NCBI GenBank assembly: GCA_902795265.1
Contig: CADBKM010000029.1
Location: forward strand, 1 to 34,090
DNA length: 34,090 nt
DNA from: an uncultured Eubacteriales bacterium
GTDB lineage: Bacteria > Bacillota > Clostridia > Peptostreptococcales > Anaerovoracaceae
Reading direction: 5' to 3'
Below are positions 24,175 to 31,128 of this stretch, piece by piece (positions within the stretch are counted from its first letter, which is position 1; every line of letters begins with the position of its first letter). The notes under the pieces are model-generated. The model saw only the letters and a list, made by a program, of their open reading frames with translations. It ran no database searches and was not told the origin of the DNA. The position numbers and the translations under genes are program-made.

Positions 24175-24795
24175 CTAGTAAACCTGCTTGGCAAGGTGCG
24201 AGAGTATCTTAACCTTGATAACGTCAAACACGACATCGTTCATGCCGCTGTTCAGCACGATATCAGCAAGATACTTAGTCGGCTCAACATAAATATAATG
24301 CATAGGCTTTACAGTCGTAAGATACTGCTGAGCGATGCCCTCGACATCTCTGCCGCGGTACTTTACGTCACGTATCACACGGCGGAGAATCCTCTCATCT
24401 GCGTCTGCCTCGACATAGATCTTTATGTCGAGAAGATCGCGCAGATCTTCATTCTGAAGCACCATGATGCCCTCTACGATGATGACCGGTGAAGGCTTTA
24501 TGGTAACAGTCTCTTTGCTCCTGTTGTGGACGGTGTAGTCATATACAGGACACTCGACCGATTCACCGTTCCTCAGCTTTCTGAGATGCTCTATGAAGAG
24601 ATCCGTCTCAAACGCATCAGGATGGTCATAGTTGATAAGCTTGCGCTCTTCGAAAGGGATATCATCATGCGCACGGTAATAGTTATCATAATAAATGACG
24701 GTGACCCTGTCGCCGAACTCGTCCTTGATGCGGTTTGTGAACGTTGATTTACCGGAACCGGTTCCGCCTGCTACTCCTATGATCAGACAATCCAT
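24175..24795 (-). CDS. udk: Uridine kinase
   Basis: Phosphorylates uridine and cytidine to UMP and CMP (pyrimidine salvage). The 206-aa product has the P-loop GGTGSGKST at residues 10-18, YYDNYYRAHDDI, NYDHPDAFETDLF and the lid-region RRVIRDVKYRGR, the usual signatures and length. The ATG is preceded by ACGGAGG at 7 nt. It is the first gene of the operon running to cysE and has a good sigmaA promoter just upstream. Confidence 0.96.
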   Translation of the reverse strand: MDCLIIGVAGGTGSGKSTFTNRIKDEFGDRVTVIYYDNYYRAHDDIPFEERKLINYDHPDAFETDLFIEHLRKLRNGESVECPVYDYTVHNRSKETVTIKPSPVIIVEGIMVLQNEDLRDLLDIKIYVEADADERILRRVIRDVKYRGRDVEGIAQQYLTTVKPMHYIYVEPTKYLADIVLNSGMNDVVFDVIKVKILSHLAKQVY

Positions 24796-24848
24796 AGGTT
24801 ATCCTCCGTTTTATAAAATGTAAAAACGATTAAGCCCATACCCTATTG

Positions 24849-24877
24849 ATTCTATAATTTCAGGCTGCCACGGTCAA
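24849..24877 (-). promoter_or_regulatory. SigmaA-type promoter of the udk-cysE operon
   Basis: On the minus strand TTGACC (24872-24877) is followed after exactly 17 nt by TAGAAT (24849-24854), each 5/6 matches to consensus. It gives a ~50-nt leader before udk. Confidence 0.7.
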
Positions 24878-24895
24878 CAGCGGAGGCAAAAAGTA

Positions 24896-25648
24896 TTAAC
24901 GCAAAGGCCGCGGTTTTTCATCTATCTGCACGCTGTCATAAAGGCCGCCGATAGCAGTTTCTATCCTCTCTGACATATCAAGAGCCCTTGCATGCTGGTC
25001 TTCTCTTATCTGTACAAGAGCGGAATCCCCGCGCATCCTTACTCTGAAGTCGGTGAAGCCCATCTTCTGTAAAGCCTCTTCGGCCTTTTCCGTTGTTCTG
25101 AGTTTCTCTTCGGTGATGAGCTCTCCGTGAGCGATCCTTGTCGCAAGGCATGCATATGCAGGCTTGTCCCATGTGGGCAGGCCGGCTTCTTCAGACCGTT
25201 TCCGGATCTCCTCTTTTGTAAGTCCGCATTCCCTGAGAGGTGATCTTATTCCGTATTCTTTAAGCGCTTTGAATCCGGGTCTTTCGTCCGCATCATCAGA
25301 AGCGTTTGTTCCGTCACATATTAAATCGTATCCGTCAGCATGAGCGGCATCAGATATGGCAGACATTATGTGCTGCTTGCAGTAATAGCAGCGGTTTTCC
25401 GGATTTGATGCCACTCTTTCATCAGAAAGAACGTCGGCTTCTATCAGCTTCATTTCACACCCTATAAGCTCAGCCATCCTTCGGGCATCTTCAGTCTCGA
25501 AGCCGGGCTGGAACGCAGACCTCACGCAGTACGCCTTCACATCCGCCCCCGCCGAGCAAGCCGCATAGAGCAGGTACACCGAATCGACTCCTCCTGAGAA
25601 GGCTATGGCTGCTTTATTATTCGCTTTGAAAAACTCTTCAATCGTCAT
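24896..25648 (-). CDS. larE: LarE-type ATP-dependent sulfur transferase
   Basis: PP-loop enzyme that adenylates and thiolates the pyridinium carboxylates of the nickel pincer cofactor. The 250-aa product has the PP-loop SGGVDS at residues 18-23, DGTNASDDADERPG at ~112-125 and SPLRECGLTKEEIR. Three cysteines stand out: C87 and C90 in NRCYYCK, and C167 in PAYACLATR. As I recall, the Lactobacillus plantarum enzyme keeps only the last one (its sacrificial Cys176). The three-Cys form is linked to LarE proteins that bind an Fe-S cluster. The ATG overlaps the preceding gene by 11 nt, with GGAGAG upstream. Confidence 0.88.
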   Translation of the reverse strand: MTIEEFFKANNKAAIAFSGGVDSVYLLYAACSAGADVKAYCVRSAFQPGFETEDARRMAELIGCEMKLIEADVLSDERVASNPENRCYYCKQHIMSAISDAAHADGYDLICDGTNASDDADERPGFKALKEYGIRSPLRECGLTKEEIRKRSEEAGLPTWDKPAYACLATRIAHGELITEEKLRTTEKAEEALQKMGFTDFRVRMRGDSALVQIREDQHARALDMSERIETAIGGLYDSVQIDEKPRPLR

Positions 25649-26210
25649 TTTCGAGTCTCTCCTTTTTTCTCTGAAGTTCGGGGATCAGCTTTTCGATCTC
25701 TTTCCAGCTGTCCACGCGTATCATCCCGTTGGATTCGGCGTCATAATCGCGGTTGTGCGGTGCCGTCATAAGGATCTTGAAGTAATCTCCTCCTTCGAGG
25801 TTATGTACTCCGTCATCTATCAGAACATCGCCGCGTATAAGCTGTTTGCGCTTTGTTATTATCACCTGATCCCACGTGATGAACGGGAACCATCTGAACA
25901 GAAGGTCGTCCATCTTTTCCGCTACAGAAATATACGGTGTTGCAGTAACGATATACACCTCGTGCCCCGCGTCCATGAACCCGCGTATCGCTTCGGCGGC
26001 GCCTTCGATGGGTTCGACCGTGCCCCAGAAGCCGGGCTCGTCAGGTATTGCGTATACCTGTTCTCTGGTAAGTCCTGGGAAAGGCTTTGACACATCCCAC
26101 GAAGTAACATCTTCATATCTGACGCTGCGGCCATAGCGCTCGTTCACTCCTCTGAGCCAGGCCCTGAGCAGCTGCTCGATCGTGTCGTCCATGTCGATTA
26201 AAATGATCAA
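25638..26210 (-). CDS. HAD-fold 5'(3')-deoxyribonucleotidase-like protein
   Basis: 190-aa cytosolic protein of the NT5C group of HAD phosphatases, predicted to dephosphorylate nucleotides. The nucleophile motif is DMDDT at residues 6-10, YIVTATP supplies the second motif, and LIDDGVHNLEGG the last acidic motif. The start is TTG, overlapping the glycosylase stop (TTGA), with AAGGGG at a good distance. The next ATG would delete the first core strand. It sits between a DNA glycosylase and larE. A nucleotide-pool role fits the first neighbour. Confidence 0.83.
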   Translation of the reverse strand: MIILIDMDDTIEQLLRAWLRGVNERYGRSVRYEDVTSWDVSKPFPGLTREQVYAIPDEPGFWGTVEPIEGAAEAIRGFMDAGHEVYIVTATPYISVAEKMDDLLFRWFPFITWDQVIITKRKQLIRGDVLIDDGVHNLEGGDYFKILMTAPHNRDYDAESNGMIRVDSWKEIEKLIPELQRKKERLENDD

Positions 26211-26701
26211 TCCTGTACCCCTTCCTTAATAACTGCCCACGCATCGATCAGTTTTTCGAGCGACCACTGTGCATTCGCAGGGCTGGTCGAAGGCAGACAC
26301 ACCGCTTCGCGGCCGTTTGCAGGCTCAATATACCTCCGGTAAAGATCGTGTGACTTGCGGCCGTTGCAGTATATCCGCTCTATATTGCAGTTATCCAGTA
26401 TTATGCTGATATCGTTGGCTCTGGCATTCCTGATGCTTGAGTCAGACGACCCGGTTATCTCACAGCTTGCTATGGAATCCCACAGAGCAAGTCCGCTGCT
26501 CAGTATCAGCAGCTTCTTCTCCTCTATGCTTTGAGGAACAGGCCGATCAAATACTGCGGCAATGACTCTCCAGAAACGGTTTTGCGGATGACCGTAAAAG
26601 AAGTTCTGTTCACGCGATTTTACCGATGGAAACGATCCCAGTATAAGTACCCGGCTGTCTTCATTAAATAATGGTCCGAATGGATGCTGTAAGTTCTTCA
26701 T
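26207..26701 (-). CDS. DNA-deoxyinosine / uracil-type DNA glycosylase
   Basis: 164-aa member of the uracil-DNA glycosylase superfamily, in the group annotated as DNA-deoxyinosine (hypoxanthine) glycosylase. It excises deaminated bases for base-excision repair. Motif 1 is GSFPSVKSREQNFFYGHPQN at residues 22-41, with the fold-typical RFW next. The C-terminal STSPAN near residue 138-143 is the substrate-binding motif 2. The ATG has no Shine-Dalgarno sequence, and the -10 box ends 6 nt before it, suggesting a leaderless mRNA. First gene of an operon with the nucleotidase and larE. Confidence 0.88.
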   Translation of the reverse strand: MKNLQHPFGPLFNEDSRVLILGSFPSVKSREQNFFYGHPQNRFWRVIAAVFDRPVPQSIEEKKLLILSSGLALWDSIASCEITGSSDSSIRNARANDISIILDNCNIERIYCNGRKSHDLYRRYIEPANGREAVCLPSTSPANAQWSLEKLIDAWAVIKEGVQD

Positions 26702-26707
26702 TACTGA

Positions 26708-26739
26708 ATCATAACATATATGGCGCTGATATTTGTCAA
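26708..26739 (-). promoter_or_regulatory. Promoter of the glycosylase-larE operon, predicted leaderless
   Basis: On the minus strand TTGACA (26734-26739) precedes TGTTATGAT, an extended -10 (TATGAT at 26708-26713), with a long 20-nt spacer. Only 6 nt separate the -10 from the ATG, so transcription should start at or next to the first codon. Confidence 0.55.
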
Positions 26740-26777
26740 TATGTATTATTTAAAGCGCAATTATTGTTAACCATCAC

Positions 26778-26797
26778 AAAAAATCAAGGATTTTTTT
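26778..26797. repeat. A/T hairpin in the intergenic region
   Basis: AAAAAATC and GATTTTTT (26778-26785, 26789-26796) form an 8-bp stem with an AAG loop, followed on the plus strand by a T-rich stretch. It may be a weak terminator or simply A/T-rich DNA. Nothing else recognisable lies between the larE promoter and the ncRNA promoter. Confidence 0.3.
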
Positions 26798-26830
26798 GTT
26801 TTCTTTTAATACATTAATATTCGCCGTAAT

Positions 26831-26873
26831 TTGTTGCATTTTTGTATAGATTTCTATACAATTTAGACAACAA
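26831..26873 (+). promoter_or_regulatory. Palindrome-embedded promoter of the candidate ncRNA
   Basis: TTGTATAG (26842-26849) and CTATACAA (26854-26861) are perfect inverted arms, flanked by TTGTTG (26831-26836) and CAACAA (26868-26873), also inverted. TTGTTG, an 18-nt spacer and TATACA (26855-26860) can be read as a promoter with its -10 inside the palindrome, so a repressor could cover it. Start near 26867. Confidence 0.4.
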
Positions 26874-26987
26874 GAAGGAAACAGCAGCCGGACGGAAGGC
26901 AATCAGACGACTACATATCGCTGTCAATGCAAAGTGATCCGGCAAAACAAATAAGCGCGAGGCGCGCAGAATACGGAGGACAGACCG

Positions 26988-27023
26988 ATGGGAACATTTG
27001 AGACAGAGGCTGTTCCGGTATAG
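26988..27023 (+). CDS. Possible 11-residue peptide ORF inside the candidate ncRNA
   Basis: An ATG at 26988 opens MGTFETEAVPV followed by TAG. GGAGG lies 8 nt upstream, as good a ribosome binding site as any in the window. The ORF overlaps the GGAACA/TGTTCC hairpin. It may be a real small peptide of a dual-function RNA, a translated decoy, or chance; the length gives no statistical support. Confidence 0.25.
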   Translation: MGTFETEAVPV

Positions 27024-27204
27024 ACCCACTGCTAGGCAGGCCAGCTTAGAGGCAACCCACGGTGATGAATAACGGGACACCAGATCAATATCAGCAGATG
27101 TGATTACGGGACAGCCAGAAAAGCAAGTTAACAACCGAGTTTAAAATCGATGCCGTATTGGAGATATGTACGGCGGAGACACAACAGAATATAGGAAGTA
27201 ACGA

Positions 27205-27237
27205 GGGACGGGCAAGGCCCGTCCCCATTTTGTTGTT
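27205..27237 (+). terminator. Strong rho-independent terminator of the candidate ncRNA
   Basis: GGGACGGGC (27205-27213) pairs perfectly with GCCCGTCCC (27217-27225) around an AAG loop, followed by ATTTTGTTGTT. The minus strand has no T tract after the stem, so it ends a plus-strand transcript and not asd. Confidence 0.85.
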
Positions 27238-27262
27238 CTATAAGTTTTGATGTTACTGCAGC

Positions 27263-28297
27263 TTATTTGATAAGAAGCTCTGCGATCTGCACTGCATTGG
27301 TAGCAGCTCCCTTGCGCACCTGGTCGCCGCAGCACCAGAGATTGATACCGTTCTCGTTTACAAGGTCTCTGCGAATCCTTCCTACATATACGATATCCTG
27401 GTTCGATGTCAGAAGAGGCATCGGATAAATCTTTTCCGAAGGTTCGTCATAAAGTCTTGCTCCCGGAGCTTCAGCAACGGCAGCTCTTACATCATCGAGA
27501 TCAAGCTTATCCTCTGTAATTACGTTGATCGATACAGCGTGCGATCTTTCCACCGGCACTCTTACGCATGTGCAGCTGACTTTGAGCTCAGGCAGATGCA
27601 TGATCTTACGTCCCTCATTCTGCAGCTTCATCTCTTCCGATGAATACAGGTTCTCGCCAAATCCGCCGATCTGCGGGATCACGTTGTAAGCGATCTGATA
27701 CTGGAATACCTTCGGCTCGATGTCTGCGCCGTATGAATTGCCTGTGCCGCCCTCTGCCCTTGCCTTCAGAATAGCTTCGGACTCGTCATACATCTCTTTC
27801 GGACCTGCAGCTCCGGCGCCGCTTGTAGCCTGATACGACGAAGCATAGATGCCCTTGATCTCCGAGAGCTTGTTGATGGCATTGATGGCAACCAGCGAAA
27901 TGATAGTCGTGCAGTTAGGGTTGCTGATGATGCCGTTGTTCCACTCAACATCTTCAGGGTTGATCTCAGGAACTACCAGAGGAACGTCCGGGCACAGTCT
28001 GAACGCCGACGAGTTGTCTACGAAGACAGCTCCCGCCGCTTTGATGTGAGGAGCCATAGCCTCTGCAATATCATTCTCGGAAGCTCCGAGCACGATATCA
28101 AGGCCGTCGAAAGCTGTTTCGCATGTCTTCTGTACCGTCACATCTCCGAACGGAGTCGAAAGCACCTTCCCTTCCGACCTCTCGCTGGCAAGGCATCTGA
28201 GTTCGCCTACAGGAAACTCTCTCTCAGCGAGCACTTTTATCATCTGCTGTCCGACCGCTCCGGTCGCACCCATAATTCCTACGTTATACTTTTTCAT
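27263..28297 (-). CDS. asd: Aspartate-semialdehyde dehydrogenase
   Basis: NADPH enzyme that reduces aspartyl phosphate to aspartate semialdehyde, the branch point to lysine, threonine and methionine. The 344-aa product has the nucleotide-binding GATGAVGQQM at ~10-19, the catalytic Cys129 in SNPNCTT, and substrate-site segments FGENLYSSEE and CVRVPVERSHA. It is the last gene of hom-lysC-asd, 24 nt after lysC, and converges with the ncRNA candidate. I see no good intrinsic terminator for it on the minus strand. Confidence 0.97.
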   Translation of the reverse strand: MKKYNVGIMGATGAVGQQMIKVLAEREFPVGELRCLASERSEGKVLSTPFGDVTVQKTCETAFDGLDIVLGASENDIAEAMAPHIKAAGAVFVDNSSAFRLCPDVPLVVPEINPEDVEWNNGIISNPNCTTIISLVAINAINKLSEIKGIYASSYQATSGAGAAGPKEMYDESEAILKARAEGGTGNSYGADIEPKVFQYQIAYNVIPQIGGFGENLYSSEEMKLQNEGRKIMHLPELKVSCTCVRVPVERSHAVSINVITEDKLDLDDVRAAVAEAPGARLYDEPSEKIYPMPLLTSNQDIVYVGRIRRDLVNENGINLWCCGDQVRKGAATNAVQIAELLIK

Positions 28298-28321
28298 TTT
28301 TACCCTTCCTTTTTATCCCAT

Positions 28322-29647
28322 TTACAGTGCGAAGCTTTCATAGAGGAGTCGCACTGTTTTTTCAAAGTCTTCGTCGAATACGCCGACCATAATGTTGATC
28401 TCGTCGGCACCCTGCTCAATAGTCCTGATATTGATATGATTATCTCCCAGAGTCTTGAATATCTTTCCGGAAATACCGGTCCTGTAAGCCATCTGCCTTC
28501 CGACGATCGCTATCAGGCTTATGCCTTCGGTAAGAGCACAGTTATCGATCCCCTCGAATTCCGAAAGCTCGTGCATGAGTTCGTGCTTCCTGACCCTGAT
28601 GCTTTCACTCGGGAATACCACCGAGAAGCTGTCCACTCCGCTCGGGATCTGCTCTACAGGTATATCGTAGCGGGCAAACACTTCGAGCACCTGCCTCAGG
28701 AGTCCGAGCTTTTCCTCTCCTATCCGGCTTTTATATACATTGATTATGGAGAAGTTGCGCTTGCCGGCAATGCCTGTGATAAACCTTTCGTTTTCTTCCT
28801 CGAGCTCATCATCAAAGTTTTCCCTGATTATGGTGCCCGGATTGTCAGGCTCGTTGGTGTTACGGATGTTTACAGGTATATCCTTTATTCTTACAGGGAA
28901 CACGGTATCCTCGTGAAGAACCGAAGCACCCATGTAACTAAGCTCTCTGAGCTCATCGTATGTGACTCTTGCGATGGATTTAGGATTTTTGACGATTCTC
29001 GGGTCAACCATCAGGATTCCCGAAACGTCTGTCCAGTTCTCGTATATGTCTGCATCGAGATAAGCTGCAGCCAGAGCACCCGTAATATCCGAGCCTCCTC
29101 TTGAGAACACGTGTATATCACCGTTAGGCAGAGCACCGTAAAAGCCCGGTGTGACTATCCTGCCATAGATGCTTTTGAGTTCTCTGAGCTTCTTCTCCGA
29201 TTTTTCAGCATTTACCTTGCCGCTGAATTCAAAGCTGAGCCAGTCAGCAGCGTCCACGAATGTATAACCAAGGTATTCCGCCATAAGGACCGCGCTGAAG
29301 TATTCGCCTCTTGATACGATAAAGTCCACCGATGTCTTTTTGTCGACTTTTGAAAAGGTCTCATCTATCAGGGCTTCAACATCTGTCTTCAGGCCGCAGC
29401 CGTTTCTGATCTCGGCATACTTCTGCTTTATCATTGCAAGCACACCGTCGTATGCCACTCCGTACTTGATGTGAGCATGGATCAGATAAAGAAGGTCAGT
29501 CACCTTGTTATCTTCGCTGTTTACCTTGCCCGGAGCCGACACGACCACAAGCTCGCGTGTCCTGTCGCTCTCTACTATATGTTTTACTTTGGCGAACTGA
29601 GCGCTGTCTGCCAGGCTCGATCCGCCGAATTTCAGTACCTTAAGCAT
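28322..29647 (-). CDS. lysC: Aspartate kinase
   Basis: Phosphorylates aspartate, the first committed step of the aspartate family. The 441-aa product starts with the kinase motif KFGGSSLADS at ~6-15 and contains FSRGGSDITGA and the ENWTDVSGILMVDPR region. Two C-terminal ACT domains follow (around ISLIAIVGRQM and INIRTIEQGADEINIMVGV), the usual site of feedback inhibition by lysine or threonine. It lies 12 nt after hom. No lysine riboswitch is visible upstream. Confidence 0.96.
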   Translation of the reverse strand: MLKVLKFGGSSLADSAQFAKVKHIVESDRTRELVVVSAPGKVNSEDNKVTDLLYLIHAHIKYGVAYDGVLAMIKQKYAEIRNGCGLKTDVEALIDETFSKVDKKTSVDFIVSRGEYFSAVLMAEYLGYTFVDAADWLSFEFSGKVNAEKSEKKLRELKSIYGRIVTPGFYGALPNGDIHVFSRGGSDITGALAAAYLDADIYENWTDVSGILMVDPRIVKNPKSIARVTYDELRELSYMGASVLHEDTVFPVRIKDIPVNIRNTNEPDNPGTIIRENFDDELEEENERFITGIAGKRNFSIINVYKSRIGEEKLGLLRQVLEVFARYDIPVEQIPSGVDSFSVVFPSESIRVRKHELMHELSEFEGIDNCALTEGISLIAIVGRQMAYRTGISGKIFKTLGDNHINIRTIEQGADEINIMVGVFDEDFEKTVRLLYESFAL

Positions 29648-29659
29648 TTTATCCCTTTC

Positions 29660-30826
29660 TTACTCTGCAAGTGCGGCAAAGAACATCTCCTTGCCCTTCT
29701 CCCTGCGGTGATGTCCCATCTCATGCATCTTCTCAACTGAGATCGGCTTTGAAATGCAGTAGTACATTCCGTCTCTCTCTTCATAAGTATCGACCAGCGG
29801 CTCAATGTGCTCGCACATGCGGTCATGTCTTATGTAATAGCGGTGTACAGCTTTGCTGTTGTCTGCCTTCATGCCGCTTGCTCCGGTGCTGCCGATGCAC
29901 TGAACCTTGCCGTCGCGAATGTCTACTACATCCTGTATTACAGACTCTCCGGTCGGAAGCATTCCCGCGCCCTGTCCGTAAAAGCTCTGTGTTCCGACGT
30001 TCTTTCCTTCGAGAGTGATCAGATTGTTGTTGAGCTTTACGTTAGCTTCAAGCGATGTTACCGCAAAGGCTGTCGGTTCAACATACGCTTCGATCGCTCC
30101 GTCCTTTTTCTCTGCCTTCATCATGAGCTTGCAGACGAGCCCTTTTTCTTTCAGATAAGCGATATCGCACGCCTGGATGGTGGCTATGCCATAGCAAGGA
30201 ACATCTTCTTCTTTTATTGCGGCATCGAACGCGAGGTTAGCGCTGATTACGGTTTTTCTGAGCGTATCGGTACCTTCGATGTCTGATGACGGATCCGCCT
30301 CAGCATATCCGAGTTCCTGCGCTGTCTTGAGCATCTCACCGAAGTCAGCACCCTTGTCGTACATTGCGTCAAGGATGTAATTGCATGTGCCGTTTACGAT
30401 TCCTCTCACTTCGAGAACCTCGTCACAGCGTTTGGTCCTGAGGAGATTATAAAGCCACGGGATACCGCCGCCTACAGCAGGAGTGAATCTGAGCATGACT
30501 CCGTTCGCCTCAGCTTCATCCATGAGCTCCTTATAGCAGGCGCTTATGAGGTTCTTATTAGGCGTTACGACATGCTTTCCGGCTTTGAGGCACTTCAGCA
30601 CAAACTCTCTTGCGACGCCTACACCACCCATTGCCTCAACAACGAGTTCGATTTCAGGATCACCGACAATATCTTCTACATTTGAAGTAAAGATATCTGC
30701 AAGATTTTCGTACCCTTTTCTGACAACTCTGTCAAGAATCCTTACTACTTCTATTCCGCCTTCTGCCCTGGCGCTCTCATATGCACCGCTTCCGACAGTC
30801 CCGAATCCCATAATTGCGATCTTCAT
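29660..30826 (-). CDS. hom: Homoserine dehydrogenase
   Basis: Reduces aspartate semialdehyde to homoserine for threonine and methionine. I start it at the ATG at 30826 (388 aa), where GGAGG lies 8 nt upstream; a longer reading from 30943 would add 39 residues with no family similarity. Features are the Rossmann GFGTVGSG at 7-14, VVTPNKNLIS, PAVGGGIPWLYNLL, VRGIVNGTCNYIL and GYAEADPSSDIEGTDT. The C terminus is short: no clear ACT domain follows the catalytic part, unlike many homologues, so feedback control may be weaker or provided by the separate ACT protein. First gene of hom-lysC-asd. Confidence 0.95.
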   Translation of the reverse strand: MKIAIMGFGTVGSGAYESARAEGGIEVVRILDRVVRKGYENLADIFTSNVEDIVGDPEIELVVEAMGGVGVAREFVLKCLKAGKHVVTPNKNLISACYKELMDEAEANGVMLRFTPAVGGGIPWLYNLLRTKRCDEVLEVRGIVNGTCNYILDAMYDKGADFGEMLKTAQELGYAEADPSSDIEGTDTLRKTVISANLAFDAAIKEEDVPCYGIATIQACDIAYLKEKGLVCKLMMKAEKKDGAIEAYVEPTAFAVTSLEANVKLNNNLITLEGKNVGTQSFYGQGAGMLPTGESVIQDVVDIRDGKVQCIGSTGASGMKADNSKAVHRYYIRHDRMCEHIEPLVDTYEERDGMYYCISKPISVEKMHEMGHHRREKGKEMFFAALAE

Positions 30827-30860
30827 GTGTAATGCCTCCAATGTGTTATATCTGGTTATT

Positions 30861-30888
30861 GTATTATCTTGTACGGAAAAATGTCCAA
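30861..30888 (-). promoter_or_regulatory. Possible promoter of hom-lysC-asd
   Basis: On the minus strand TTGGAC (30883-30888), a 16-nt spacer and TAATAC (30861-30866) precede hom by about 35 nt. This is a moderate match. The hom-thrC gap (30827-31128) is otherwise A/T rich, with no riboswitch core I can recognise. Confidence 0.35.
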
Positions 30889-31018
30889 TATTTTTTATGC
30901 TTTCAGCAGGAAAAGTCACCCCGTTTTTTAGTGAAAAGCACAATTTTTTATGATATTTTTTTACGCATTCCGTTTGTCGTGGACAAAAGCTTTATGCGTG
31001 TCCGTCATTCGAAAACAC

Positions 31019-31047
31019 TTGTCTTCAAGTCTAAAGTAATGTATCAT
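31019..31047 (+). promoter_or_regulatory. Possible promoter of thrC-ACT-lysR
   Basis: TTGTCT (31019-31024), a 17-nt spacer and TATCAT (31042-31047) place the start near 31054, giving a ~75-nt leader. The leader can fold: CGCTG/CAGCG (31087-31091, 31100-31104), with an outer TCCGC/GCGGA just before the ribosome binding site. Confidence 0.42.
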
Positions 31048-31128
31048 AATCGAGATGTTATTTCAATAAATAGTTACTTGTCCGCCCGCTGCACAAACAC
31101 AGCGATCATGCGGAAGAAAGGCAAAATG

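Larger units (their letters stand above)
26867..27237 (+). ncRNA. Candidate structured noncoding RNA (~370 nt), family not recognised
   Basis: There is no gene-sized ORF, but the plus strand is densely self-complementary. GCCGGA (26887-26892) closes on TCCGGC (26938-26943). GCGC-GAG-GCGC lies at 26955-26965. GGAACA (26991-26996) pairs TGTTCC (27011-27016), and CTGC-TAG-GCAG lies at 27029-27039. GCCGTA (27152-27157) pairs TACGGC (27169-27174). A 9-bp terminator closes the unit, and ACAACAA near the start can pair TTGTTGT at the end. It lies between a divergent promoter and a convergent gene, so it is not an mRNA leader. I looked for RNase P RNA, tmRNA, SRP RNA, 6S RNA and common riboswitch cores and saw none. 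Ends are predicted. Confidence 0.6.

Noticed and set aside
27150-27180. Hairpin GCCGTA/TACGGC in the RNA candidate resembling group II intron domain V
   Set aside because: The 11-nt loop has no upper stem, no GNRA tetraloop and no two-base bulge, and no intron reverse transcriptase is near.
26867-27237. RNase P RNA, tmRNA or 6S RNA as identity of the candidate ncRNA
   Set aside because: The GAGGAAAGTCC and ACAGAA..GGCTTA cores of RNase P, the tRNA-like ends and tag frame of tmRNA and the long central-bubble hairpin of 6S are not visible.
30827-30943. 39-residue N-terminal extension of hom
   Set aside because: The Rossmann motif begins right after the ATG at 30826, which has GGAGG 8 nt upstream; the extension covers the probable promoter.
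30814-31128. Long N-terminal extension of the thrC frame, overlapping hom upstream
   Set aside because: The added ~105 residues have no family similarity, cover the divergent promoters and lack a ribosome binding site, while AAAGG precedes the ATG at 31129.
30827-31128. Lysine riboswitch for the hom-lysC-asd operon
   Set aside because: The gap is A/T rich and shows none of the conserved lysine riboswitch helices or core sequences I know.
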